Below are positions 34,088-42,157 of a stretch of 56,916 bases of DNA, one piece after another. How positions within the stretch are numbered: the stretch's first letter is position 1; each line of letters begins with the position of its first letter. The notes beneath the pieces are model-generated. The model saw only the letters and a list, made by a program, of their open reading frames with translations, was not told the origin of the DNA and ran no database searches. Source of the DNA: an uncultured Methanomicrobiales archaeon (GTDB taxonomy: Archaea; Halobacteriota; Methanomicrobia; Methanomicrobiales; Methanospirillaceae); NCBI GenBank assembly GCA_903926075.1, contig CAIYHQ010000100.1, forward strand, positions 1 to 56,916, in the 5' to 3' direction. Made by a program: the position numbers and the translations under genes.

Positions 34088-34483
34088 TTATACCTGTTCT
34101 GATGTTTTATTATGCTTTATTGTTGGAGAAAATTCGTCACTTGAAAATGAACGTTGTTGGTATGTCTCCAAATCACCTTTTAGATTTGCATTTTCCAGGA
34201 TATTCTTTAATGCTTCAGACAATTTTTGGGCAGCAGCATGTGACATATAGATTCGTGTTCCATTTAACATCATTTTTCCATCTTTTTTAATACCTGGAAT
34301 TTCAAGAAAATCTATAAAAATATCACGTGGAGCACAATTGATATATGCAAGATTTGAATATCGGACAGATGTGATATCAGGAACGATGTCATCCGGAGAG
34401 AAATCGTAAATCTGCCTTAAATCAATATTAACTACACGATCACCATCCGTTGAAGGATCTGTTTTCGACATAATTTTATGCAC
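34088..34483 (-). CDS. DUF3467-like protein
   Basis: A 131-residue protein with the DUF3467 pattern: SVRYSNLAYINCAPRDIFIDFLEIP, then RIYMSHAAAQKLSEALKNILENAN. In this family the core is about 90 residues and its function is not known. Its start overlaps the end of the wHTH gene upstream by 8 bases, so the two are translated together. The N- and C-terminal tails are polar and probably disordered. Confidence 0.65.
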   Translation of the reverse strand: MHKIMSKTDPSTDGDRVVNIDLRQIYDFSPDDIVPDITSVRYSNLAYINCAPRDIFIDFLEIPGIKKDGKMMLNGTRIYMSHAAAQKLSEALKNILENANLKGDLETYQQRSFSSDEFSPTIKHNKTSEQV

Positions 34484-34994
34484 ATCCTATTGATGAGTTT
34501 AATAAATTGATTTCGTTATTCGCTTGTATTGACGGTTTGACATGTGTATATGTTTGTATAGCATCATAATTTGAATATAATGAAAAAGTGTATGGAAAGG
34601 TTCTTTCTAAGATATCCAGATAATAATGCTCGATTGCTGCATTCATAGAATTAGAACCATCCCTATCATCCAGAACTCCCAATGCTAACAAAGAAAGAGC
34701 AACAGCTTGTTTTGACTTTTCGTTAATCGTATATAATGGCCATCGTGTATCTATATTCTCTGTTTTCACAAGTTTTAAACGTAGTAATACTTTTAGAATA
34801 TTAGCTATCTGGTTTTCGGATGCTCCGATAATTTCAGAAAGATCCTTAATCCGATATTTTCCTGTATGATTTGCAATCATCTCTTCAACTATTCTGACAA
34901 TTACGCTGCGACCAAATAAGCCACCATATGGCATTTCAGCATAATCCCATAATTCTTTTGGAATGGTTGAAATCTCATCTGAAGTCATAGACAT
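34476..34994 (-). CDS. Winged-helix DNA-binding protein
   Basis: A 172-residue protein with a winged helix-turn-helix at about residues 28-85 (GRSVIVRIVEEMIANHTGKYR, IKDLSEIIGASENQIANILKVLL, KTENIDTRWPLYTIN). The C-terminal 75 residues are helical with no recognised family. It precedes the DUF3467-like gene with an 8-base overlap and may regulate this small operon. A possible TATA element, TATTAGTATCACATACAATA-like on the minus strand, lies upstream around 34998-35025. Confidence 0.6.
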   Translation of the reverse strand: MSMTSDEISTIPKELWDYAEMPYGGLFGRSVIVRIVEEMIANHTGKYRIKDLSEIIGASENQIANILKVLLRLKLVKTENIDTRWPLYTINEKSKQAVALSLLALGVLDDRDGSNSMNAAIEHYYLDILERTFPYTFSLYSNYDAIQTYTHVKPSIQANNEINLLNSSIGCA

Positions 34995-35043
34995 ATCATA
35001 TATTGTATGTGATACTAATATATTTGTATATAACCCACAATAA

Positions 35044-35358
35044 TTATTCTATCGATTTATATTGTCGGTGATGTGGGATTTCAACATCATGACAAATAGC
35101 CCGGGCATTTGCCCAATTTTTATCCATTATACACACATGGAGGTTATTCTGACCCTTTTTTGGTATTTTTCCTTTCATAATTTTTGAATAACCATATTGT
35201 AATATTATTGAATCCAAATCCAATTGATTTTTTTCACAAAACATTATACAGTCAGATTCTTTCACACAATTTCCTCTTTTCTTAATATAAGCAAAAAAAT
35301 TGGCGATTTCTTTGTCAATAAAAGGTTCTGGTGGAATTGGTCGAGTGTATGGAACCAT
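35044..35358 (-). CDS. Unknown 104-residue protein
   Basis: A small, charged protein (TRPIPPEPFIDKEIANFFAYI, then KESDCIMFCEKNQLDLDSII, ending HHRQYKSIE) with Cys at about 31, 37, 41, 76 and 89 and no membrane segment. I recognise no family. It lies 50 bases upstream of the wHTH gene on the same strand, and together with it and the DUF3467-like gene forms a compact cluster of unknown purpose inside the toxin-antitoxin island. Confidence 0.45.
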   Translation of the reverse strand: MVPYTRPIPPEPFIDKEIANFFAYIKKRGNCVKESDCIMFCEKNQLDLDSIILQYGYSKIMKGKIPKKGQNNLHVCIMDKNWANARAICHDVEIPHHRQYKSIE

Positions 35359-35461
35359 TATTAACCTTTAACTATGTTATCATACTATTCAACGATTATG
35401 AAAAAGAGCCATCAGAACAAGTTAAAAACATTAATAATACCAGTCGTATTACTCATTGTAA

Positions 35462-35593
35462 ATTGTAGTATCTTTGGAAAATGATCTTACAATTGATGAA
35501 CAAAAAAAAGTAACACTCAATCAGATTTGTGGTGTCATCAGTGCCGGTGGAGACGCTGTTACCGATAAAGAGAGGATTCAGCTGGGGGAGTAA
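35462..35593 (+). pseudogene. Degraded AbrB-type VapB antitoxin remnant
   Basis: The frame IVVSLENDLTIDEQKK then VTLNQICGVISAGGDAVTDK-ERIQLGE and stop reproduces the C-terminal tail of the VapB at 9812 (VTLNQICGVVSSGGDAVTDK), but the AbrB DNA-binding half is missing. No VapC follows. Next to it is a HEPN gene whose 3' fragment lies beside vapBC at 10.4 kb, so the two loci share ancestry. Confidence 0.65.
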
Positions 35594-35633
35594 TAATCTT
35601 ATCCACACTGGCGTTATAGGTAAGAACCTGGAC

Positions 35634-36062
35634 TCAATCATCCCTATACTTGATTTCCTGTTTTGTGAAGGTCTTCATTTCAGATAAGAATTCCTGTAAC
35701 AGCGAAAGATCGTTGGAAAGGATCCCATTTACCTGCACCAGGTCCAGATCCCAGTAGATATGCACAAGAACATTTCGGAAGCCCGCCAGATCAGAAAGCT
35801 GATGCGCTAGTTCCGGCGAGAGAATTCCCTCTTCTGCAAGAACTCCAAACGTATCACGATAACTTTTTGGCCTTCGGAGCCCGTTTATTGCAATAATCTC
35901 AGTGGCAATGTCAATTGAGGACTGAATCGACAGGAACATTGCATGGAGTACCATATTCCGGGTGTCCCGATCATTTTTAAACTGCTCGAAGGGAATATCC
36001 TGGTATCTTTTCCAGTCTTCCAGCGTATCTGATAATTCCCGCATACAGGATACAAGCCTCAA
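35634..36062 (-). CDS. hepT: HEPN ribonuclease toxin (HepT/DUF86-like)
   Basis: A 142-residue helical protein with the R-x4-H active site in LAGFRNVLVHIYWD, which includes the conserved following Tyr. It overlaps the MNT gene upstream by 4 bases and pairs with it in the MntA-HepT order found elsewhere in the window, but reversed on this strand (MNT first). The complete motif suggests activity. A 90-base fragment of this gene's 3' end recurs at 10454. Confidence 0.85.
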   Translation of the reverse strand: MRLVSCMRELSDTLEDWKRYQDIPFEQFKNDRDTRNMVLHAMFLSIQSSIDIATEIIAINGLRRPKSYRDTFGVLAEEGILSPELAHQLSDLAGFRNVLVHIYWDLDLVQVNGILSNDLSLLQEFLSEMKTFTKQEIKYRDD

Positions 36063-36529
36063 CGGCTCACTCTCGCAAGAAAAGCCTGGTCCATCCTGTC
36101 ATATAAATACTTCAGGTCCAGGTATCGTCGCATTAAATCCGCTTCAAACTCAATCTGTCGTTCTTTGCTCCTGCAGAAAACAATGTGTCCGGTCCTGATT
36201 ACTTCATACTGAAATTCGACGGGTGCACCGTTTAATATCCTCACATCGCATGGGACATATGGAAGGATCAGGTCTTCTATCGCCCCCGCAATCTGCATCT
36301 GTTGTTTATAGAGGGCATAAGGTTCCATTGTCTCAGAAAGGAGGAGTGCGATATCGATATCCTGGAAGGCATCATGATTGATAAAAGAACCATAGAGATA
36401 TGCCTGCTGTACCTCGTTATATTGCGAGAGAACCTTTTCAACTGCAACCCTGACATCGGCTTCCAATGGAGCACAATCCCGATAAAAAAGGTGGATATCA
36501 TCCGTCACTTCATCATTGTCCACCCACAA
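36059..36529 (-). CDS. mntA: MNT nucleotidyltransferase antitoxin (MntA-like)
   Basis: A 156-residue minimal nucleotidyltransferase. The signature reads YLYGSFINHDAFQDIDIALLL (GS-x-x-x-H-D-x-x-x-DID), with a third acidic position in PCDVRILNGAPV. It probably AMPylates the HEPN partner with which it overlaps by 4 bases. An N-terminal extension (residues 1-30) is longer than in the pair at 11301 and not recognised. Confidence 0.85.
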   Translation of the reverse strand: MWVDNDEVTDDIHLFYRDCAPLEADVRVAVEKVLSQYNEVQQAYLYGSFINHDAFQDIDIALLLSETMEPYALYKQQMQIAGAIEDLILPYVPCDVRILNGAPVEFQYEVIRTGHIVFCRSKERQIEFEADLMRRYLDLKYLYDRMDQAFLARVSR

Positions 36530-36647
36530 ACACCTCTGATTTTATATGCCTGAAAAGGATAAAAACGATTTGCCGTGAAACCTTTTTTAACCCGAATAGG
36601 ACTTACACATGGACAACCTTTTCCCGGGAATTAAAGTAAATAAATAC

Positions 36648-37124
36648 TCAGTGGCTCTGGATTTTGCGGTTATTTTTATGTTGGGAGTTCTCTCCGTTAT
36701 GTTGGGAGCTCGATACCAAATTATCGGAATTGATACCCATCTCTCTTGCAACTTGTTTCCTAGCAAAATCCGATAACTTTCCGGATACTTCTGAAACATC
36801 CGGCTGATATAACCGGTAAAACCGCCCTCGTGTCTCTCTATAAGGTGTAAGGAGCCCCTTATCTACGAGTTCTTTTAGATATATTGTAAGATCGTGCCGA
36901 TGAATAGATGACATTCCCCTGATTCGACCATGTGTAACCTCCCCTTCAGTATAAGCGATAGCGAGGGCAATTTTCTGTTCTGAAAGGGTTCTGCGATCGA
37001 GATCTTTTTTTGCTAAACCAGTAAGGATTTCATTGTCGCGTGATTCCAACACCTGATCGGCAATCATCCGCTTAACAGTATGTTCATCACAACGATATTC
37101 CCCATCATAGTTTCCTTTATGCAT
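36648..37124 (-). CDS. Winged-helix protein, possible fragment of a larger regulator
   Basis: A 158-residue protein. Residues about 50-100 form a winged helix (LSEQKIALAIAYTEGEVTHGRI, then MSSIHRHDLTIYLKELVDKGLLTPYRETRGRFYRL). This wing pattern occurs at the C-terminus of RecG-like/AlbA-domain transcription regulators, so it may be a truncated copy of one, but no AAA or AlbA part is visible. The N-terminal 45 and C-terminal 40 residues are polar and basic. It lies 47 bases downstream of the deleted Fic gene on the same strand. Confidence 0.45.
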   Translation of the reverse strand: MHKGNYDGEYRCDEHTVKRMIADQVLESRDNEILTGLAKKDLDRRTLSEQKIALAIAYTEGEVTHGRIRGMSSIHRHDLTIYLKELVDKGLLTPYRETRGRFYRLYQPDVSEVSGKLSDFARKQVAREMGINSDNLVSSSQHNGENSQHKNNRKIQSH

Positions 37125-37171
37125 TCATCCATATTATATATCTGGAAAATCCCGGTTATAACTCGAATAAC

Positions 37172-37849
37172 TTAATTTAACCGTGCTATTTCTCCCTCCC
37201 AATCACAACCTTTCTCTATAATTTTGATGTATTCACTGAACAGGTACTTTTTATACCGTTTCTTTCCGGTCATCTCTATTATAATACCAAGATCTTCAAA
37301 GGTATGAATCAGGTCATATGCAGTCTGACGGTTCGTTTTCAATGCTTCCTGTACTTGCGGTACTGTAATGACAGGGGATTGAAAAAGATGATCTGCAAGT
37401 CTGAAAGCTAAAAGTGAAGCCTTTCCAACAGTAAAGAGCCTCCCTGTTACGTTCTCTTTGAGTGAAATTATCTCCTGGGCCGTGGTAAGGGCTTCATCTG
37501 AGATCTCCTTGATGCCTTGCAGGAAGAACTGACACCAGGCCTCCCATGCCCCGTCATATCTGATCTCGTTCAGGAGCTGATAGTACTGATTCTGATGTCG
37601 CCTCAGGTAAAGACTGAGATACAGAAGTGGTTTGTGCAGTACTTCCTGCTCACAGAGGAAAAGAGTGATAAGTAGCCGTCCGAGGCGACCGTTTCCATCC
37701 AGTCTCGCAAGAGCCCGGTCCGCAAGTGAGAGGGTAGTGAGAAGTGAATCATCATATTGTAAACCGGGTATAGGGGGGAGAGGTTTGGGGATGAAGGCCA
37801 TATATCCTCCCCTTTGCCTTATGATAACTCCTGCTCTGCTTTCAACCAT
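37172..37849 (-). pseudogene. Fic-family protein with internal deletion
   Basis: The 225-residue frame starts with the family N-terminus (SRAGVIIRQRGGYMAFIPKP, LPPIPGLQYDDSLLTTL, ADRALARLDG) and then jumps directly to NGRLGRLLITLFLCEQEV. In normal Fic proteins the segment between these points, about 140 residues with the regulatory helix and the H of HPFxDGNGRxGR, separates them. The junction falls in the shared DG, suggesting a clean in-frame deletion. The C-terminal part (EALKTNRQTAYDLIHTFEDLGII) is a helix-turn-helix. Without the catalytic His it cannot modify targets, although the wing domain may bind DNA. A GGAG site lies 8 bases before the ATG. Confidence 0.75.
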
Positions 37850-37984
37850 AGTATTACTCCTTTGGAGGTGAGAATGTTAAGTCAGAAATTCCTGACATAG
37901 AAACATATGTTGTTCTCTATGTCAGTTTTTACTGATTATAATTTGAATTATCTGACCAATTATAGAGGGATGAACCATCTCGAG

Positions 37985-38386
37985 TTATTCCATAGATTCA
38001 GTCAGTTCCCTCACACGGTCAATAATGTTCCTCATTAACCTGGTATATCCCTTTATCTTCTGAAAGATTTCAGCCGCTATCTCTTCACGGTACGCGTGAG
38101 ATGTAAGGTTGCGGTCATCGACCATGGCCAGCGCCAGAATGGTCTCTTCTTCAGAAATAATCCCTACTTTAAACGCCTTACGATAACATCCTTTTGGAGA
38201 TTGACATAAGATACCTTCAGATTCTAAATAAACCCGGACAGTCTTCCAGATAAGGTCTGAGGTATATTCGAACCTCTGGATTGCTGCATCACGAACAATA
38301 ATGGAAAACGGCTCATTTTCAAGTATTTCGAGTGTCACAAGTGCAGTTGACGATGTCTTGATCAGTTGTTTTAATCTTTCCACCAT
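37985..38386 (-). CDS. HEPN protein, HI0074-type nucleotidyltransferase partner
   Basis: A 133-residue helical protein of the HI0074 family. The block MVDDRNLTSHAYREEIA contains the R-x4-H motif (RNLTSH) with adjacent Tyr, and the SDLIWKTVRVYLESEGI segment matches the family. It is 23 bases downstream of its MNT partner, which belongs to the HI0073 type, so this is the third MNT-HEPN pair here. HI0074-type proteins are less well characterised as RNases than HepT. Confidence 0.78.
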   Translation of the reverse strand: MVERLKQLIKTSSTALVTLEILENEPFSIIVRDAAIQRFEYTSDLIWKTVRVYLESEGILCQSPKGCYRKAFKVGIISEEETILALAMVDDRNLTSHAYREEIAAEIFQKIKGYTRLMRNIIDRVRELTESME

Positions 38387-38409
38387 ATCACATCCTTAAG
38401 TGCTGATTC

Positions 38410-38694
38410 TCAAAATGTTTCAGATGTCCTTGACAGATCAACAATCTCAACTACCCATGGTGAATTAATCTCATCAAGTGCTTCCCGAAGAAGTGTCAAT
38501 TTCTGCTCATCATATTGCGAGAGGGGAATAATTCCTATATCAATGTCTGAATCCGGCCGGTATTTATTCCTGGCTCTGGAACCAAAAAGCACAATCTTTA
38601 CTGGTTCATCTTTGAGATAGTCCATAACTTTGTTTTTTACCTGAAATATGACCGGGTCTGCTAATATTTGTCCAGGAGCACCAGGTTCAGTCAT
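38410..38694 (-). CDS. HI0073-type minimal nucleotidyltransferase
   Basis: Starting at ATG 38694 (MTEPGAPGQILADPVIFQVKN) with a GAGG site about 9 bases before it. The frame goes 41 codons further, but that segment lacks similarity to the family. The 94-residue product has the signature KIVLFGSRARNKYRPDSDID (GSRA-x7-DSDID) and a third Asp in EIVDLSR. It sits before the HEPN partner on the same strand. Confidence 0.8.
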   Translation of the reverse strand: MTEPGAPGQILADPVIFQVKNKVMDYLKDEPVKIVLFGSRARNKYRPDSDIDIGIIPLSQYDEQKLTLLREALDEINSPWVVEIVDLSRTSETF

Positions 38695-38880
38695 AAGTAA
38701 CAATCCTCTTTTTATAAACGGGATATTAATTATATTGCGAGTATCGTTATTCTTCCTTTGTATCACCATTGCCGATTGCCAAAAAAAAATAATCCCATAT
38801 TGGGGTTTTATAACCAAACTACGAAAGTTTTTTCAGAATATTCATTAGCATGAGGAATGTAACAATTATCTGAACATATT

Positions 38881-40212
38881 ATGGAATTTAATTTTATTCA
38901 TGTAAGATCACGCCTTAATTACGTAATTATCTGTATCGCAATAATGATTTTTGGAATATCAATTCCTGTTTCGGCATTAGGGTCAGGGACATTGGACACA
39001 TTATTTCATCCGAATGATGGCTACACCATTTATCAGTCCGGAAATAATTCTACCCAGGACCATGGGGTTGAGATGGTTGTTCAGAAAACGGGTAAGATAG
39101 TTGTAGCCGGATATACCAATACAAGTGGCAATAAAGATATACTCGTCACAAGGTTTTCACCAGATGGTCTACCTGATCTTTACTTTGGAAAGGATGGAAA
39201 AATAATAGTCTCCGGACCGGTTCCAAAAGACGATTATGCATTTGGTCTGGATTCTGATTCAAATGAAAACCTGGTTGTAACAGGGAGAATGAATACAGGA
39301 AACAGCACAGAAATCGTTGTAATCAGATTCACAAAAGATGGCCAGCCCGATACCTCATTTGGAAGAGAGGGGGTCCTTATTTATAAAACTCCATTTGGCG
39401 GGACCAACACGGGAAGAGCAGTTAAAACTCTTTCAGACGGGTCAATGATTATTACCGGTGAAACGAACAGAAGTGCGAATAAAGACCTGTTTATTCTTAA
39501 ACTGAAAAAGAATGGCGAGGTAGATAAGACTTTTGGCACCGGAACAGACAAAGGAATCGTAATCTATGACGGAATTAAAAATCGTGACGATTTCGGGTTT
39601 GGCTTGGCTACAAATTCTGATGGGTCCATGTTCGTTACGGGTGGAGCTACCGATAATGAAAAAGGAAAGATAGTCCTAATGAAGCTCGATAAAAACGGCA
39701 ATTTTGATGGAAAATTTGGGGATAAAGGTATAGTCCTCTATTCAGGGGATGGGAAAGAACCGGATTACGGGAACTGGGTAGTAGTACAGAAAGATGGCAA
39801 ACCTGTTGTTGCAGGAGTTGTTTCCAATAAAACCGGGAGCTACGATATAGTTCTGCTCCGCTACACAAAAGAGGGTAAGTTAGACACCACATTTGGGAAA
39901 AACGGCACTGTAATATACGGTACCCCCGGCAAATATGACTATGCCTGGAATGTTGAAGTAGAAGGTGACGGGGCCTTAATTGTGGCAGGAACCATTACAG
40001 TCGATGGAAAAGAGATCCCGGCCCTGCTTAAGTTTACAAAAGACGGGATCCTTGACAAATCATTTGGAAAAGATGGTGTCGCATCATTCCCAAAACTTGG
40101 TGTAGGAAGCTTGTTTGCAGTGAAATTTACAAAGGCCGGACAGGTACTTTCGACAGGTTTTGTAAAACAGAACGGAACTGAAAAACTGCTTCTCATGCAG
40201 GTTAATAGGTAA
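38881..40212 (+). CDS. Secreted delta-60 repeat beta-propeller protein
   Basis: A 443-residue protein with an N-terminal signal-like hydrophobic segment (RLNYVIICIAIMIFGISIPVSA). Seven or so delta-60 repeats follow, each about 55 residues. They carry D-x-x-FG-x-x-G-x-x-x-Y or similar (DGLPDLYFGKDGKIIVSG, DGQPDTSFGREGVLIY, NGNFDGKFGDKGIVLYSG, EGKLDTTFGKNGTVIYG, DGILDKSFGKDGVASFP), a pattern expected to form a beta propeller. Likely exported and surface-associated. It separates two parts of the toxin-antitoxin island and has no operon partner. Confidence 0.82.
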   Translation: MEFNFIHVRSRLNYVIICIAIMIFGISIPVSALGSGTLDTLFHPNDGYTIYQSGNNSTQDHGVEMVVQKTGKIVVAGYTNTSGNKDILVTRFSPDGLPDLYFGKDGKIIVSGPVPKDDYAFGLDSDSNENLVVTGRMNTGNSTEIVVIRFTKDGQPDTSFGREGVLIYKTPFGGTNTGRAVKTLSDGSMIITGETNRSANKDLFILKLKKNGEVDKTFGTGTDKGIVIYDGIKNRDDFGFGLATNSDGSMFVTGGATDNEKGKIVLMKLDKNGNFDGKFGDKGIVLYSGDGKEPDYGNWVVVQKDGKPVVAGVVSNKTGSYDIVLLRYTKEGKLDTTFGKNGTVIYGTPGKYDYAWNVEVEGDGALIVAGTITVDGKEIPALLKFTKDGILDKSFGKDGVASFPKLGVGSLFAVKFTKAGQVLSTGFVKQNGTEKLLLMQVNR

Positions 40213-40284
40213 TCTCCTTTTTTTGTTGATTAAGTTAACTATGAATATGGCTTTATCTCCATAATATCATATACTTTAATACTC

Positions 40285-41310
40285 ATGGAGAATTTATCTA
40301 TAAAACTTATAAAAGGCCATAAATACCTCTATATTACAGATGTCTTTAAAGTTAACTCAAAATCAAAAAAAGTTACGTTTTACATAGGTAATATTGAAAA
40401 AATTAATGAGAATGAGTTTATTCTTAAGCTAAGAGAATTTAATGAATTTCGGTTAACAAAGATTATCGAAATTGCACAGAACTTGTATCACTCGCCATAC
40501 TTATCAGGAGAAAATATTGCGTACCTTGAAAAATTAAGGGTTTTATTCTCACGCTTCCGAATACTTTATCCTGATGAAACCGACCGTTATCGAACAAACA
40601 TGTATACCAGGTACGTCCAGGGCACTGTTGCTATTGAAGGAAATACAATCAGTCCAATAGAAGCGGGTTTACTTTTAAACAAAGGTATCTCACCTGACGG
40701 AAAAAGGGTAGACGAGATATATGAAATAATGAACTTTCTGCATTTACAAAACTATCTTCATGAGTACCAGGAGGAAATTTCAGAGAGATTAATTCGCCGG
40801 ATTCATGCAATTATCATGGAAAATCTCATGCATACACCAGGGGATTATAGGAATCTGGATGTACAGATTGAGAAGGTAGAGTATCTTCCGCCTCCTTCAT
40901 TTGAAGTCCCCCACATGATGCAGGACCTGATAAAGTGGTATAAACAAAATAAAAATAATCTACATCCTTTTCTATTGGCAGTCTTTTTTCATGCAAAGTT
41001 TGAAATTATCCATCCATTTCTGAATGGAAATGGCAGGGTAGGTCGTGCTGTCGTGAATTTTATCCTCGAAAAGTTCAGTTACCCCACACTCTATCTTGGC
41101 CTTGAACATCGAAATGAATATTTAAAAGCGTTATTGTCAGCAGACGAGGGAAATTTTTTTCCGCTAGTACAAACTCTGACCGGTTTTTATAAGATCCAAA
41201 ATGAAAAGATCCTGGGCCAGATAGAAAAGAGAGAGATGAACGAGGATTATATCAGGAGATCGGAACATAAGTACCTGATAGAGAAGTTTAGATTATTAAA
41301 GAGAGGATGA
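40285..41310 (+). CDS. Fic-family protein (AMP-transferase type)
   Basis: A 341-residue Fic protein. The core motif is HPFLNGNGRVGR, with the catalytic His at residue 243 and Arg254. The position usually Asp or Glu is Asn247, a variant also seen in some Fic groups (HPFxNGNGR). An N-terminal regulatory motif T-V-A-I-E-G-N (Glu118) corresponds to the self-inhibitory helix of class II Fic proteins, whose Glu blocks ATP. The N-terminal 80 residues are a separate, Lys-rich segment (KLIKGHKYLYITDVFKVNSK). The stop overlaps the next gene (ATGA), so the two are translated together. Confidence 0.82.
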   Translation: MENLSIKLIKGHKYLYITDVFKVNSKSKKVTFYIGNIEKINENEFILKLREFNEFRLTKIIEIAQNLYHSPYLSGENIAYLEKLRVLFSRFRILYPDETDRYRTNMYTRYVQGTVAIEGNTISPIEAGLLLNKGISPDGKRVDEIYEIMNFLHLQNYLHEYQEEISERLIRRIHAIIMENLMHTPGDYRNLDVQIEKVEYLPPPSFEVPHMMQDLIKWYKQNKNNLHPFLLAVFFHAKFEIIHPFLNGNGRVGRAVVNFILEKFSYPTLYLGLEHRNEYLKALLSADEGNFFPLVQTLTGFYKIQNEKILGQIEKREMNEDYIRRSEHKYLIEKFRLLKRG

Positions 41311-41738
41311 CAAAATTCATGGAAAATTCTCCATTGAAACAACCAGGAATTCTCAAATCCCTTCTACAGGGCATAGAGAAAATAGATAATGCCACTACGG
41401 TACACAATATTTCGCAAAAACTTGCAGGAGAACTAGAGAAAGCCCTTGATAAACCCCTTAATACCATCGACACTAGTGAATTTGAAATGCAATTCAATTA
41501 CATAGCCTATCCCCTCCTTACAGACCTTGAAGCACTTATCCGAAACCTGATTAATGAAAGGATCTGCAAACCTTATAGCAATAACATCAGGACAAAAATA
41601 CCTGAGGAAATCATTGACCAATGGAAAAGAAGGAAGAAATCTGAGGAGGAGAACCGCCTTATCGAAAGTGATTTTTCGCTAATCGATTATAGTGATTTTA
41701 CAGATTTAAAGAAGATCCTGGAGAAAGGTAGGAATTAA
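41307..41738 (+). CDS. Swt1-HEPN-like protein, C-terminally shortened
   Basis: A 143-residue protein whose second half (LEALIRNLINERI, IPEEIIDQWKRRKKSEEENRL, LIDYSDFTDLKKIL) resembles the start of the Swt1-like HEPN domain. In that domain an R-N-x-x-x-H motif normally follows about 40-50 residues later, but here the protein ends at ILEKGRN. It overlaps Fic by 4 bases, so it is a Fic partner candidate or a remnant. Family assignment is by pattern, and the missing active site argues against RNase activity. Confidence 0.5.
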   Translation: MTKFMENSPLKQPGILKSLLQGIEKIDNATTVHNISQKLAGELEKALDKPLNTIDTSEFEMQFNYIAYPLLTDLEALIRNLINERICKPYSNNIRTKIPEEIIDQWKRRKKSEEENRLIESDFSLIDYSDFTDLKKILEKGRN

Positions 41739-41755
41739 AAGTGAGGAATCAACCA

Positions 41756-42157
41756 ATGGATTATGATATTAGCGGAATTGAATTTAAAGAGGCAAAAGAT
41801 ATTATCGGACCAATATCAGATCTCCCTTGTGTTATTGCAATTATCCTCTTTGGATCTGTTGCGAGAGGAGAAAAAACGCCAATCTCTGACATTGATATCT
41901 GTGTTATTACAAATAGTGGCATAAACGACGATATCAAAGATACTATAATGAGTTACTCCTCACGAGTTATCGATATCAGGCTCTTTTCTGACCTCCCGCC
42001 AGTCATTCAGTACCAGGTCATTAAAGAGGGGAAGTTTCTCTTTTCGAGGGATGATTTTTCCCTGAATACAATAATAATCTCTTCAATACGTGAATGGCTT
42101 GATTTTCAAAGTACGTATGCCCGGGCATGTTATGCAGCTATCAGAGGTCCTGGATAA
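41756..42157 (+). CDS. mntA: MNT nucleotidyltransferase antitoxin (MntA-like)
   Basis: ATG 41756 is favoured over the GTG at 41741, since GAGG precedes it by about 9 bases. The 133-residue protein has the signature ILFGSVARGEKTPISDIDIC (GS-x10-DID) and a third Asp in VIDIRLF. It overlaps its HEPN partner by a TAATG junction, so they are coupled. It lies directly downstream of the Fic and Swt1-HEPN-like genes on the same strand. Confidence 0.85.
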   Translation: MDYDISGIEFKEAKDIIGPISDLPCVIAIILFGSVARGEKTPISDIDICVITNSGINDDIKDTIMSYSSRVIDIRLFSDLPPVIQYQVIKEGKFLFSRDDFSLNTIIISSIREWLDFQSTYARACYAAIRGPG

